Below are positions 46,745 to 54,664 of a stretch of 64,000 nucleotides of DNA, piece after piece. Location of the stretch: assembly GCF_002836775.1 (NCBI RefSeq), contig NZ_PJAQ01000032.1:62001-126000 (forward strand), in the 5' to 3' direction. Position 1 is the stretch's first letter. Each line of letters opens with the position of its first letter. The notes beneath the pieces are model-generated. The model was not told the DNA's origin and made no database searches. It saw only the letters and a program-made list of their open reading frames with translations. This stretch comes from Colwellia sp. 12G3 (GTDB lineage: Bacteria > Pseudomonadota > Gammaproteobacteria > Enterobacterales > Alteromonadaceae). The position numbers and the translations under genes are program-made.

Positions 46745-48271
46745 CTACTCTGCTTCTTGTTGTTGCTCGGGAGTTTGCGGAAACATTGTTGTTTTATAGC
46801 CAGTGGGCGAATTCTTACTTGTTTCGAGTATTAAGTACTGCTCATTAGATTCTTCATTCAGTATCAATTCAAATGAGTTTAATATGATAGAGCTGCCATT
46901 ATCTTTAGCGACAACAAAAACTTGATAGCTGTTGTTTTTTAGGAAAAGTGAACTGGTATTTTTATAGCTTATTTCACGGTTATAAATCGAAGACTCTATG
47001 GTTTCGTCTTGTCTGACAAAGTATACGGCAACTTGAGAAAAATCATCAGATTGAATTAAGTTAACTATTTCAACTTCATGTTCGTAAATACTGGTCAGTA
47101 AGCTATTTTCAACCATTAAAGAGAATAGGTTAACTTCAATTTCATCAATGATGCCATCACCATTTTCATCAATATTACCATCGTTATCGGTATCGACATA
47201 TTCTTGCTCAGCATAGAAAAATAATGTTTTATTGGTATTTTCAACTAAAGATAATAAATGGTTACTTAATAACGGTGTATTTTCCTCAGTGTCGGTTAGG
47301 TCTACGCTGTAGTCACCACTAGCTATGGTTATTGCATTACTCACTTCACCATAGGCTAGTGAAGCAATAGCGGGGTTATCACCCACACCGTTAATATGTA
47401 AAGAAAAAACTTCTTGGTAATTGCTTAACTGCTCATGATTAGCAACGGCATTATAGGCGCTAAATTGTGCTTCAGCTTCGGCGTCTACATACTCAATTAC
47501 CGCAGAATCAGACATTTTATCTAATAGATAAGGCGATGTCCCCGCACCGTTATTTTCTTTTACTACCATAATATTCTGAGAGCTATAAGCAAAAGGGATA
47601 CTAGTTGATCTGAATAACACCTCATCGCTACCCGCCATTGTGATATAAAAAATATAGTCATCTTGGTCAAGTTTTTGATTATCAGATAATTGCTGATAAC
47701 TATATTGACCCACTAGAACGGCTTCATTAAAGCTTTCATTTTCTTTAGAAAGATAAAAATCAATGGGTTGCTGGTCTGAGTGCATATTTAACACCCTAAG
47801 ATTGAAAAGATCGTCGGTAGTATCATCTTCATCATCAATAACAGGGATGCTGTGCACCATCACTTGTGGTGCTAAGACGCTGTCGCTAAGTACTATCATG
47901 TGGATAGTCTCTTCAGCTAAAGTGAGGCTATTTTCATAAATAACTGAAAGGTCATCAGTATCTGAGCTGTCATCATCTTGCCACGCTAGCTGATAGTAAT
48001 AGTCTTGGCTGGTTAAACTGATATTACTATGGGCATTACCATAGGCAATGGCTGAGTAAGTTTGCTCAAAATGGTCATCATCATCGTTATTTTCAGTAAG
48101 GTTTTCATCGACTGTTAAATAAATACTCGGCGAGTCTTTCGATAAATTATAAAGTTTAATGTAGCCTTCTCCGCTACTATCGTCACTAGATTCACAGCCG
48201 AGTAAAATAAATAATAATAGGCTGGCAGCAAGACAGCTCTTTAAGGCTTGTAGGGTATTAAGTGTGGTCAT
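46745..48271 (-). CDS. Lipoprotein with Asp-rich (calcium-loop-like) segment
   Basis: About 508 residues. The lipobox is LLLFILLGCESS, so the mature protein starts at Cys and is lipidated. Repeating segments around GEGYIKLYNLSKDSPSIYL, LFNLRVLNMHSDQQPIDFYL and EVEIVNLIQSDDFSQVAVYF suggest three DUF4397-like beta domains. DTDNDGNIDENGDGIIDE near residue 355 is a calcium-binding-loop type motif. The start at 48271 has GGA 7 bases upstream; a longer frame to 48325 has no such site. Envelope protein of unknown role. Confidence 0.7.
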   Translation of the reverse strand: MTTLNTLQALKSCLAASLLLFILLGCESSDDSSGEGYIKLYNLSKDSPSIYLTVDENLTENNDDDDHFEQTYSAIAYGNAHSNISLTSQDYYYQLAWQDDDSSDTDDLSVIYENSLTLAEETIHMIVLSDSVLAPQVMVHSIPVIDDEDDTTDDLFNLRVLNMHSDQQPIDFYLSKENESFNEAVLVGQYSYQQLSDNQKLDQDDYIFYITMAGSDEVLFRSTSIPFAYSSQNIMVVKENNGAGTSPYLLDKMSDSAVIEYVDAEAEAQFSAYNAVANHEQLSNYQEVFSLHINGVGDNPAIASLAYGEVSNAITIASGDYSVDLTDTEENTPLLSNHLLSLVENTNKTLFFYAEQEYVDTDNDGNIDENGDGIIDEIEVNLFSLMVENSLLTSIYEHEVEIVNLIQSDDFSQVAVYFVRQDETIESSIYNREISYKNTSSLFLKNNSYQVFVVAKDNGSSIILNSFELILNEESNEQYLILETSKNSPTGYKTTMFPQTPEQQQEAE

Positions 48272-48325
48272 TTGTTTTCCATTATGTAAAGTTGCAACAA
48301 ATTGTTGGTGAATGTTATGCAGCAA

Positions 48326-48636
48326 TAGATAGTCACTTTGGGGAAGAGTTCCTGCCTTTACACAATCTTTGCATTTCTTTATTTAGCGTGACATTTTCTT
48401 GCACAATAGCCTAATTAATCGGCACTTTTGGTAGGTAATTCAACGGGTTTTCAGCCAATGGAAAAGGGGGCTTCGGTAAAAATGCTTATGAAAACAACAA
48501 ATGAAAAATGGTAAGGTAAGTTTTTGTATACGCACTATTTGCATAAAGATTATAATAGCGGCGAAATTTTCAAAGTCTTCTTCACAGAACTTCCTTATTA
48601 AGCGTTCTTATAGGCTTCTATACTTAAGGTATTACA
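48326..48636. other. Intergenic gap without recognised feature
   Basis: About 300 bases between divergent lipoprotein and flavoprotein genes. No repeat, RNA gene or clear operator seen. A 71-codon frame overlapping the flavoprotein start is judged accidental. Confidence 0.5.
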
Positions 48637-49821
48637 GTGAACACAACAGACGTATTAATAATTGGTGCCGGCGCAGCAGGCTTAATGTGTGCAGCACAAG
48701 CAGGTTATCGCGGTAAAAGCGTCGTTGTGGTTGATATGGGTAAGAAGCCCGCGCGAAAAATATTGATCAGTGGTGGTGGACGTTCAAATTTCACCAATGA
48801 AAATACAACGCCCGAGAATTATCTTTGTCAAAATCCCCATTTTGCCAAATCCGCTTTAAGCCGTTATAGCGCGCAAGATTTTATAGATTTGGTCGATCGC
48901 CATGGCCTGAAATACCACCATAAAACCCTCGGGCAATTATTTTGCGATGACAGTGCGCAAGATTTGGTTGATATATTGATGACCGAATGTGAATGGGCAG
49001 GAGTTGAAGTTAACCTGCGCAGTGAAGTGTTGTCGGTCACCAAAATTGATGACGGTTATAGCGTGACAACGAATGACAAAAGCTACCAATGCAAATCCTT
49101 AGTTGTCGCTTCGGGTGGTTTAACCATGCCGAAACTAGGCGCTACACCCATAGGTTATAAAATTGCAGAGCAATTCGATTTAAATGTACTCGAAACCATC
49201 GCCGCATTAGTACCATTTACCTTGCACGAGCACGATAAAGAACGTTTTGATGGCCTATCAGGCATCAGCTTGTTGACCGAAGTCACAAGCGAAAATGGCA
49301 CCAGCTTCAAAGAAAATATTTTGTTTACCCACCGAGGTTTGTCAGGGCCAGCGATATTACAAATATCATCTTATTGGCGCGCAGGGCAGGCGGTAACGAT
49401 CAATTTATTACCCGAACATAACCTGACTGAAACTTTAAACCAATGGCAAAATGACCAAGGGCAAAAGTCAGTAAAAAACTTACTGGCGACTTTATTACCG
49501 AAACGTTTTGTTGAAGTTTTGGTTAAAGACGGCGTCATCGAAGACAAACCCATTAAACAACTCAATCACCCTGAGATTGCTGCACTAAGTGAATACTTAC
49601 ATGCATGGCAGATCAAACCGAACGGCACTGAAGGTTACCGAACGGCCGAAGTGACCCTTGGCGGTGTCGATACCGATGAGTTATCGAGTAAGACTTTTGA
49701 AAGTAAAAAGCAGCCAGGGTTATTTTTTATTGGTGAAGTGATTGATGTTACTGGTTGGTTAGGGGGGTATAACTTCCAATTTTGCTGGTCTAGTGGTTAT
49801 GCTTGTGGACAGGCAGTTTAA
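48637..49821 (+). CDS. BaiN/YhiN-type (HI0933 family) flavoprotein
   Basis: 394 residues from GTG with AAGG 7 bases upstream. The FAD-binding GAGAAGLMCAAQAGYRGKSV is followed by GRKP-like KKPARKILISGGGRSNFTN, and the C-terminus ends GYNFQFCWSSGYACGQAV, as in this family. TAEVTLGGVDTDELSSKTFE is also conserved. These are NAD(P)/FAD-dependent oxidoreductases of uncertain substrate. Single gene. Confidence 0.92.
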   Translation: MNTTDVLIIGAGAAGLMCAAQAGYRGKSVVVVDMGKKPARKILISGGGRSNFTNENTTPENYLCQNPHFAKSALSRYSAQDFIDLVDRHGLKYHHKTLGQLFCDDSAQDLVDILMTECEWAGVEVNLRSEVLSVTKIDDGYSVTTNDKSYQCKSLVVASGGLTMPKLGATPIGYKIAEQFDLNVLETIAALVPFTLHEHDKERFDGLSGISLLTEVTSENGTSFKENILFTHRGLSGPAILQISSYWRAGQAVTINLLPEHNLTETLNQWQNDQGQKSVKNLLATLLPKRFVEVLVKDGVIEDKPIKQLNHPEIAALSEYLHAWQIKPNGTEGYRTAEVTLGGVDTDELSSKTFESKKQPGLFFIGEVIDVTGWLGGYNFQFCWSSGYACGQAV

Positions 49822-49927
49822 TTTGGTTTGTATAATGCTAAGGGGCAGGTTTTATGATGCTCTGCTCCTTTAGATTTTGTTATCCAGTTGAAATGGAGTA
49901 ATCAATAACTCTGTGCCCATTGGTTGC

Positions 49928-49951
49928 TCAATTCTCTAATTAGAGAATTGA
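49928..49951. terminator. Perfect 24-bp palindrome after the glutaredoxin gene
   Basis: TCAATTCTCTAA followed directly by its reverse complement. It is 5 bases beyond the glutaredoxin stop, so it may act as a terminator hairpin, but there is no T run on that strand. Confidence 0.45.
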
Positions 49952-49956
49952 ACTTC

Positions 49957-50187
49957 TTAATCTGCGGCATAGAGTTTCTTAAAATTTTCTAGATTCCAGC
50001 CAATCATTACTTCATTACCAATTTTAAGGGCTGGTACAGAGCGAGCCCCTATAGCGTCAAGCTCTTTTCTACCGCGCTGCATTTTCGCATTTGTTACCCT
50101 GTATTTAATGCCATTATCATCCAAGTATTTTTGAGCTTCACGGCAATGGGGGCATTTATCTGAAATATATAAAACAACGCGTTTCAT
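49957..50187 (-). CDS. Small glutaredoxin-like protein
   Basis: 76 residues. The CxxC site SDKCPHCREAQKYLDDNGI, a cis-Pro in RSVPALKIGNEVMIGWN and overall size match NrdH/GrxC-type redoxins. It reduces disulfides or glutathionylated proteins. The ATG at 50187 has AAAGG 6 bases upstream, preferred to a GTG one codon earlier. Confidence 0.88.
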   Translation of the reverse strand: MKRVVLYISDKCPHCREAQKYLDDNGIKYRVTNAKMQRGRKELDAIGARSVPALKIGNEVMIGWNLENFKKLYAAD

Positions 50188-50364
50188 CACTAACCTTTAC
50201 AGAACTGTTAAAGACTAACTATTTTACTTAACTCTCAAAAAAAAACAAAGATGAATTAACGGAACTTTCGATTCTATTCAAAGAAAACCAAGCTACTTTG
50301 GTAAACCAATGAGCTTGAAGTTGCCAACAGAAACTTGGTTTTATCATCTTTTAATATTTTATGA

Positions 50365-51246
50365 CTAGCCAGCAGGCAAGGTTTTGCCCATCGAATGTAT
50401 CGTGTTTATATGATTAAGTAATAATGCGGCTAAAATAATCCCAGCGCCGATGCTTAACCTCAGTATGTCGGCCTCTGTGTTCCATATGAGTACGTTAACA
50501 ACAATACCTGCTGGAATGAGTACATTATTCATTGCGGCTAACGCACCTACATTGACTAACGTCGCGCCTTTATTCCACCAAAAATAGCCTAAGCCCGAAG
50601 CAATGATACCTAAGTAGATGAGCACTCCCCATTGAGTTGGTGTACTTGGTAACTTATCTGTATTGCCAAATAAAACATAACACATAGTAGCGACTATTAA
50701 TGCGCCAATAAAAAACCATCCAAAGACAGTTTTATGATCCAGCTTACTGTTAATCATTAAGCGTTTGTAAGTAACTTGCCCTGTGGCAAAGCACATATTG
50801 GCGGCTTGCACTAATAACAAGCCCATCAAAAAGTTACTATTAATACTTTCATAGCGAATAGCTAAAGCACCACACACGGCAATAATGGCTATAACAAAAA
50901 ATCGAGGATTAAAATGCTTTTCAAGCGCATCATTTAGTAGGGTGATATAAATGGGTGTCATTACCGTAAATAATAATACTTCGGGCACAGATAAGTATAA
51001 AAAGGAGTGATAGTAAAAACTATACATGGCGCCAAGTTGTATAGCGCCAATGAGCATTAGCTTTATAGCTAAGGGCTTTGGTGTTTTTTTAAACTTTAAA
51101 AACGGTAAAAAAACTAAAGTAGCCAGCGCAATACGCATCAAAACGCTAAACCACGCATCAACTTGGCCTGCTAAATAAACCCCAATTAAACTAAATGAAA
51201 ATGCCCAAAGCAGGGTCACTGCAAATAAATAGGCCATAAATATCAT
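50365..51246 (-). CDS. EamA (DMT superfamily) transporter
   Basis: 293 residues with ten predicted membrane helices in two EamA repeats: AVTLLWAFSFSLIGVYLAGQ at the start and YLGIIASGLGYFWWNKGATLV in the second. Drug/metabolite exporter of unknown substrate. Start uncertain by 3 codons (a second Met at 51237); no clear ribosome site. Confidence 0.9.
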   Translation of the reverse strand: MIFMAYLFAVTLLWAFSFSLIGVYLAGQVDAWFSVLMRIALATLVFLPFLKFKKTPKPLAIKLMLIGAIQLGAMYSFYYHSFLYLSVPEVLLFTVMTPIYITLLNDALEKHFNPRFFVIAIIAVCGALAIRYESINSNFLMGLLLVQAANMCFATGQVTYKRLMINSKLDHKTVFGWFFIGALIVATMCYVLFGNTDKLPSTPTQWGVLIYLGIIASGLGYFWWNKGATLVNVGALAAMNNVLIPAGIVVNVLIWNTEADILRLSIGAGIILAALLLNHINTIHSMGKTLPAG

Positions 51247-51272
51247 CGTTAATTAATTAATGACGACAGTAT

Positions 51273-51380
51273 ATACCCGTGACCATTCAAAATGTATGTT
51301 CAGTGGGAGAAAAAAACGATTTAGATAAGGCATTGATTGCAGATAATGGTTGTTCCCTTCTCAAAATCAATAACGACTTA
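51273..51380. repeat. Truncated miniature element at the end of the histidine kinase gene
   Basis: TATACCCGTGACCATTCAAA resembles the element's end. GGCATTGATTGCAGATAATG, GGTTGTTCCCTT and AAATCAATAACGAC match the 24.8-kb copy. The sequence then stops at the stop codon of the kinase gene; the other end of the element is missing. Confidence 0.75.
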
Positions 51381-52667
51381 TCCATCAAACGAAACAGAGA
51401 TTTTCGTGCCCTGATGACTCACCACAGTTAACAACCAATTTTGATGTTCACATAAGCGTTTAACAATAGATAAACCGAAACCGTAGCCAGTGCTTTGACT
51501 ACCTTTTACTGCTGGCTCAGTTACTCTTGTTGAAATAGCCGACTCAATACCGGGTCCGGTATCTTCAATGATTAATTGCTCGTCAAAAAAGCTGACTTTT
51601 ACTGTACCTAAATCGGTATATTGAAAGGCATTACTTAGCAAGTTATCTAACAGTACTTTTAGCATGCCCCGTTGCGCAAATACACTGGCGTTGCAATTGT
51701 CATTAACCTGAACCTCAACCTGTTTTCCGTCAAGCAAATAACCATGTTCTATTATTGATTGCTCAATCAGTGGTAGCAATTTCACCGACTGTTGTTTAAC
51801 TGATGTGTGCTCTTCTCTGGCCAAAACCAACAAGGTATTCACGGTTTGCTCCATTTGTATCGAGGCATCGGCTATGCGACTGATAATATTTTTGCCTTCA
51901 TCTTTCGTTATATTTTTTTCTTGGTATAGCTCAACCGCATTTTTAATAATAGCTACAGGCGTGCGTAATTCATGACTGACATCTCGAGTAAAACATTTCT
52001 CTCGCTCTAACGCTTTACTAATTTGCTGCATAGAATGTTCCAGCGCACGCGCTAAAATACCAATTTCATTGTTAGGAAATTGGTATGCGAAGCTATCGGG
52101 AATATTTTCAAGCGCAACACCGTCAACTAAATCAGCCAGCTGCTTTAACGGTTTCGCCGTTTTTCGTCCTAATATCCAGGCAATAACAAAAGCGATTAAT
52201 GTTAAAAAAGCGCCACTTATTAGTAAAAACTGAAGCACTCCATCCCGAATGGGACGTACTAACAATTTTTGGCTAACTTCAGCAGTAAGGTAGGTATTTG
52301 GGTATTGAGGTAAAGTATAAAGATGATAGTGGCGTCCCTCTGCGCCATAGAACTCTTTCCGCTGAGGCTCATCGGTAAATTGTTGTTTTAAGTCAGCAGG
52401 TAAACTATTTTTCGAGAAATGCAGTGCCATATATGAATTTCTAATCACCGGCCATTGCTTAGTTTGTTGGTATTGGGTGGTCAAATAGTTAGCTTCCTGC
52501 ACAACTTCTCGTTCGATGAAACTGTCTTCTAAACTGTATAAGAGCATAAAGCAGAACAAACCATAAAAAGCCGATAATACTAGGGTAAATATACAAAATT
52601 GGGCCACAATGTGCCGACTTAAGCTATGAAATTTTACCGCTTTATTCTTTATCGTTTTACTTCTCAT
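51378..52667 (-). CDS. Sensor histidine kinase
   Basis: 429 residues. TM1 about 20-42, a periplasmic sensor of about 95 residues, TM2 about 143-165, HAMP, then the H box FTRDVSHELRTPVAIIKNA, N box LLSNAFQYTD, G1 DTGPGIE and G2 GYGFGLSIVKRL. It overlaps the response-regulator gene by 11 bases. The stop codon lies at the end of a repeat element. Confidence 0.95.
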   Translation of the reverse strand: MRSKTIKNKAVKFHSLSRHIVAQFCIFTLVLSAFYGLFCFMLLYSLEDSFIEREVVQEANYLTTQYQQTKQWPVIRNSYMALHFSKNSLPADLKQQFTDEPQRKEFYGAEGRHYHLYTLPQYPNTYLTAEVSQKLLVRPIRDGVLQFLLISGAFLTLIAFVIAWILGRKTAKPLKQLADLVDGVALENIPDSFAYQFPNNEIGILARALEHSMQQISKALEREKCFTRDVSHELRTPVAIIKNAVELYQEKNITKDEGKNIISRIADASIQMEQTVNTLLVLAREEHTSVKQQSVKLLPLIEQSIIEHGYLLDGKQVEVQVNDNCNASVFAQRGMLKVLLDNLLSNAFQYTDLGTVKVSFFDEQLIIEDTGPGIESAISTRVTEPAVKGSQSTGYGFGLSIVKRLCEHQNWLLTVVSHQGTKISVSFDG

Positions 52668-53358
52668 CAGTTACATCCAAGGTAAAACCAACACCATGCA
52701 CCGTTTTTAATAGTGGAAAATCAAACGGCTTATCCAGTACACAACGAAGCTGATAAATATGAGATCGCATGGCGTCAGATTCTGTTGGGTCATCTCCCCA
52801 TATTTTTTGCGATAACACCGAGCGGCTGACAACTTGAGGGTAGGCTTCGGCTAAAACCGTTAAAATGCGAAACCCCATAGAATGTAAATCAAGCAGCTGC
52901 CCTGAACGGGTGACTGTTTTTCTTTTCCTATCTAGGCTTAAAGGCCCCAAGGTTAGAATATCGCTGGTTTGCAATAAATAACGCCGAGATAACGCCAAAC
53001 ATCGCACTTCAAGTTCCTGTAATGAAAACGGTTTTGTTAAATAGTCATCCGCCCCAACGGTAAAACCAGACACTTTATCTTCAATACTATCCCTTGCAGT
53101 CAACATCAATATAGGAATGTGCCAATTGGATTTTTCTCTTAATTGCCGACAAACTTCTAGACCATCCATAACAGGCAAATTTAAATCAAGAATGATTAGG
53201 TCATAGTGATGCTCTAGCGCCATCTCTAGTCCCTGTTTTCCCTGACTGGCAAAATCAAATACATGGCCTTTTTCTTCCATGTAGTCTGAAATATTTAGCG
53301 CGATATTTAGCTGATCTTCAACTAATAACATATAAAGTGATGTTGTCTGTTTTGTCAT
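52657..53358 (-). CDS. OmpR/QseB-type response regulator
   Basis: 233 residues from Met at 53358 (MTKQTTSLYMLLVEDQ). Phospho-acceptor Asp in LIILDLNLPVMDG, switch Thr in ILMLTARD and Lys in YLTKPF; a winged helix follows (GFRILTVLAEAYPQVVSRSV ... VHGVGFTLDV). The longest frame starts at 53421, but its first residues are encoded in a hairpin; neither start has a good ribosome site. Likely controls the adjacent ABC exporter and DJ-1 genes, by position. Confidence 0.93.
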   Translation of the reverse strand: MTKQTTSLYMLLVEDQLNIALNISDYMEEKGHVFDFASQGKQGLEMALEHHYDLIILDLNLPVMDGLEVCRQLREKSNWHIPILMLTARDSIEDKVSGFTVGADDYLTKPFSLQELEVRCLALSRRYLLQTSDILTLGPLSLDRKRKTVTRSGQLLDLHSMGFRILTVLAEAYPQVVSRSVLSQKIWGDDPTESDAMRSHIYQLRCVLDKPFDFPLLKTVHGVGFTLDVTDEK

Positions 53359-53388
53359 AGCAAATACCAAAGTCTCAACGTAGGAAGT

Positions 53389-53419
53389 GAGTGTCTCAAC
53401 ACGCAATGTTGAGGCACTC
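53389..53419 (-). promoter_or_regulatory. Hairpin between DJ-1-like and response-regulator genes
   Basis: GAGTGTCTCAACA and TGTTGAGGCACTC pair at 12 of 13 positions around a 5-base loop. No T run. It may limit read-through or protect the upstream mRNA end. Confidence 0.6.
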
Positions 53420-53439
53420 ATCCATTTATTTTTAGTTCA

Positions 53440-54576
53440 TTACAGGGTTAAGGTTTTTAACATATCTGCTGCTGGTTTGTAATCAGGTTTTGTTAACAAT
53501 AATTGATTTAAGGTGGCCTTGGCAGCACTTTCATTGCCCAGCTTAGACTGAGTTTGGGCTATTTTCATATCTAACGTAGGACTATTAATTGCCTTTTGGG
53601 CAACGGTCATCAACGTCAGTGACTTTTCAAAGTGCTCATTCGTTTCAGCTACTTTTAAGTAATAGAAGCCATACATACCAACTAATGCTAGATGGTATTC
53701 ATTTTGGTCTTTGTCCTGAAGGGCAGACAGCGTTTTTGCTGCTGACGTATCACCTGTTAAGAATTTTGCTATGAGTGCCATGGTCTTATCTTCAACATCC
53801 TGTTTTGTGTTAACTGGCGTTAATCCTAGTTTCCTTACTAATTGTGTCGCAACAGCTACTGTCGATGTCGGGTTTTGTCCGGTAATAAGTCGACCGTCAA
53901 TGGCCACATGGCTTAACATGATCTCACTTGATTGAAACTTAGCGCCACGTTCGGTTAGTTTATCTTCCAACATGAAATCAAATTGATTAATCCATTTTTG
54001 GCCAAATAATTTTTCTTCTTTATTGGTAAAACCATTAATCGCTTTATTGGCAATAAGGTAGCTACCATCATTAAGTTTTACGTCAACTAGCGCCGCTGGA
54101 CCGTGACAAACAGCAGCAACCACACCTTGTTGTTGATAAATATCGGCTATAACCGATTTAAGGGCTTCATCTTTTGGTAAATCAAACATAGCCCCTTTGC
54201 CGCCAACGATAAATATTGCGTCATAAGTCTTGGTGTCAAGTTTAGCGGTTGGTATGGTGTTATTCAGTTTCGCCATAATCGCCGTATCGGCTAAAACTGT
54301 TGCATTGTATGACTTACCCGGGTCATATTTATCAGCTTCAACTTTACCACCGTTTGGGCTGGTAATATCGACAGCAATGCCATTGCTTTTAAACACTGAA
54401 TAGGCTTTGGCAAATTCATCAAACTCATAACCTGGCCTTGCTTCACCCTGCTGCTGACCATAACCACTCACAACCATGATGATTTTTTTATTTACCCCCA
54501 TAGCACTTACTTGCACTGAGATCAGTGATAGCACTACTAAGGTCACTAGGTGTTTTATTCGTTTTATAACTTTCAT
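53440..54576 (-). CDS. Secreted DJ-1/PfpI-family protein with C-terminal TPR-like region
   Basis: About 378 residues from ATG at 54576, where AGGAG lies 8 bases upstream. Signal peptide to VQVSA; DJ-1 domain (about 22-245) with IIMVVSGYG, YEFDEFAKAYSVFKSNGIAV and the nucleophile elbow VAAVCHGPAALVDV (Cys). The last 120 residues (LSALQDKDQNEYHLALVGMYG ... LLTKPDYKPAADML) look like tetratricopeptide helices. Secreted DJ-1 proteins are glyoxalase- or chaperone-like; the TPR addition is unusual. Confidence 0.82.
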   Translation of the reverse strand: MKVIKRIKHLVTLVVLSLISVQVSAMGVNKKIIMVVSGYGQQQGEARPGYEFDEFAKAYSVFKSNGIAVDITSPNGGKVEADKYDPGKSYNATVLADTAIMAKLNNTIPTAKLDTKTYDAIFIVGGKGAMFDLPKDEALKSVIADIYQQQGVVAAVCHGPAALVDVKLNDGSYLIANKAINGFTNKEEKLFGQKWINQFDFMLEDKLTERGAKFQSSEIMLSHVAIDGRLITGQNPTSTVAVATQLVRKLGLTPVNTKQDVEDKTMALIAKFLTGDTSAAKTLSALQDKDQNEYHLALVGMYGFYYLKVAETNEHFEKSLTLMTVAQKAINSPTLDMKIAQTQSKLGNESAAKATLNQLLLTKPDYKPAADMLKTLTL

Positions 54577-54664
54577 GTTTATTCTCCTAAGAATTTCATA
54601 CAGCATGACAAACATGATGTGAAAATAATGTGAAATGGTAATATTGGACAGTAGTTGTCTGACC

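Noticed and set aside
48501-48716. A 71-codon plus-strand frame
   Set aside because: It overlaps the flavoprotein start out of frame and has a Ser/Arg-rich, unlikely composition.
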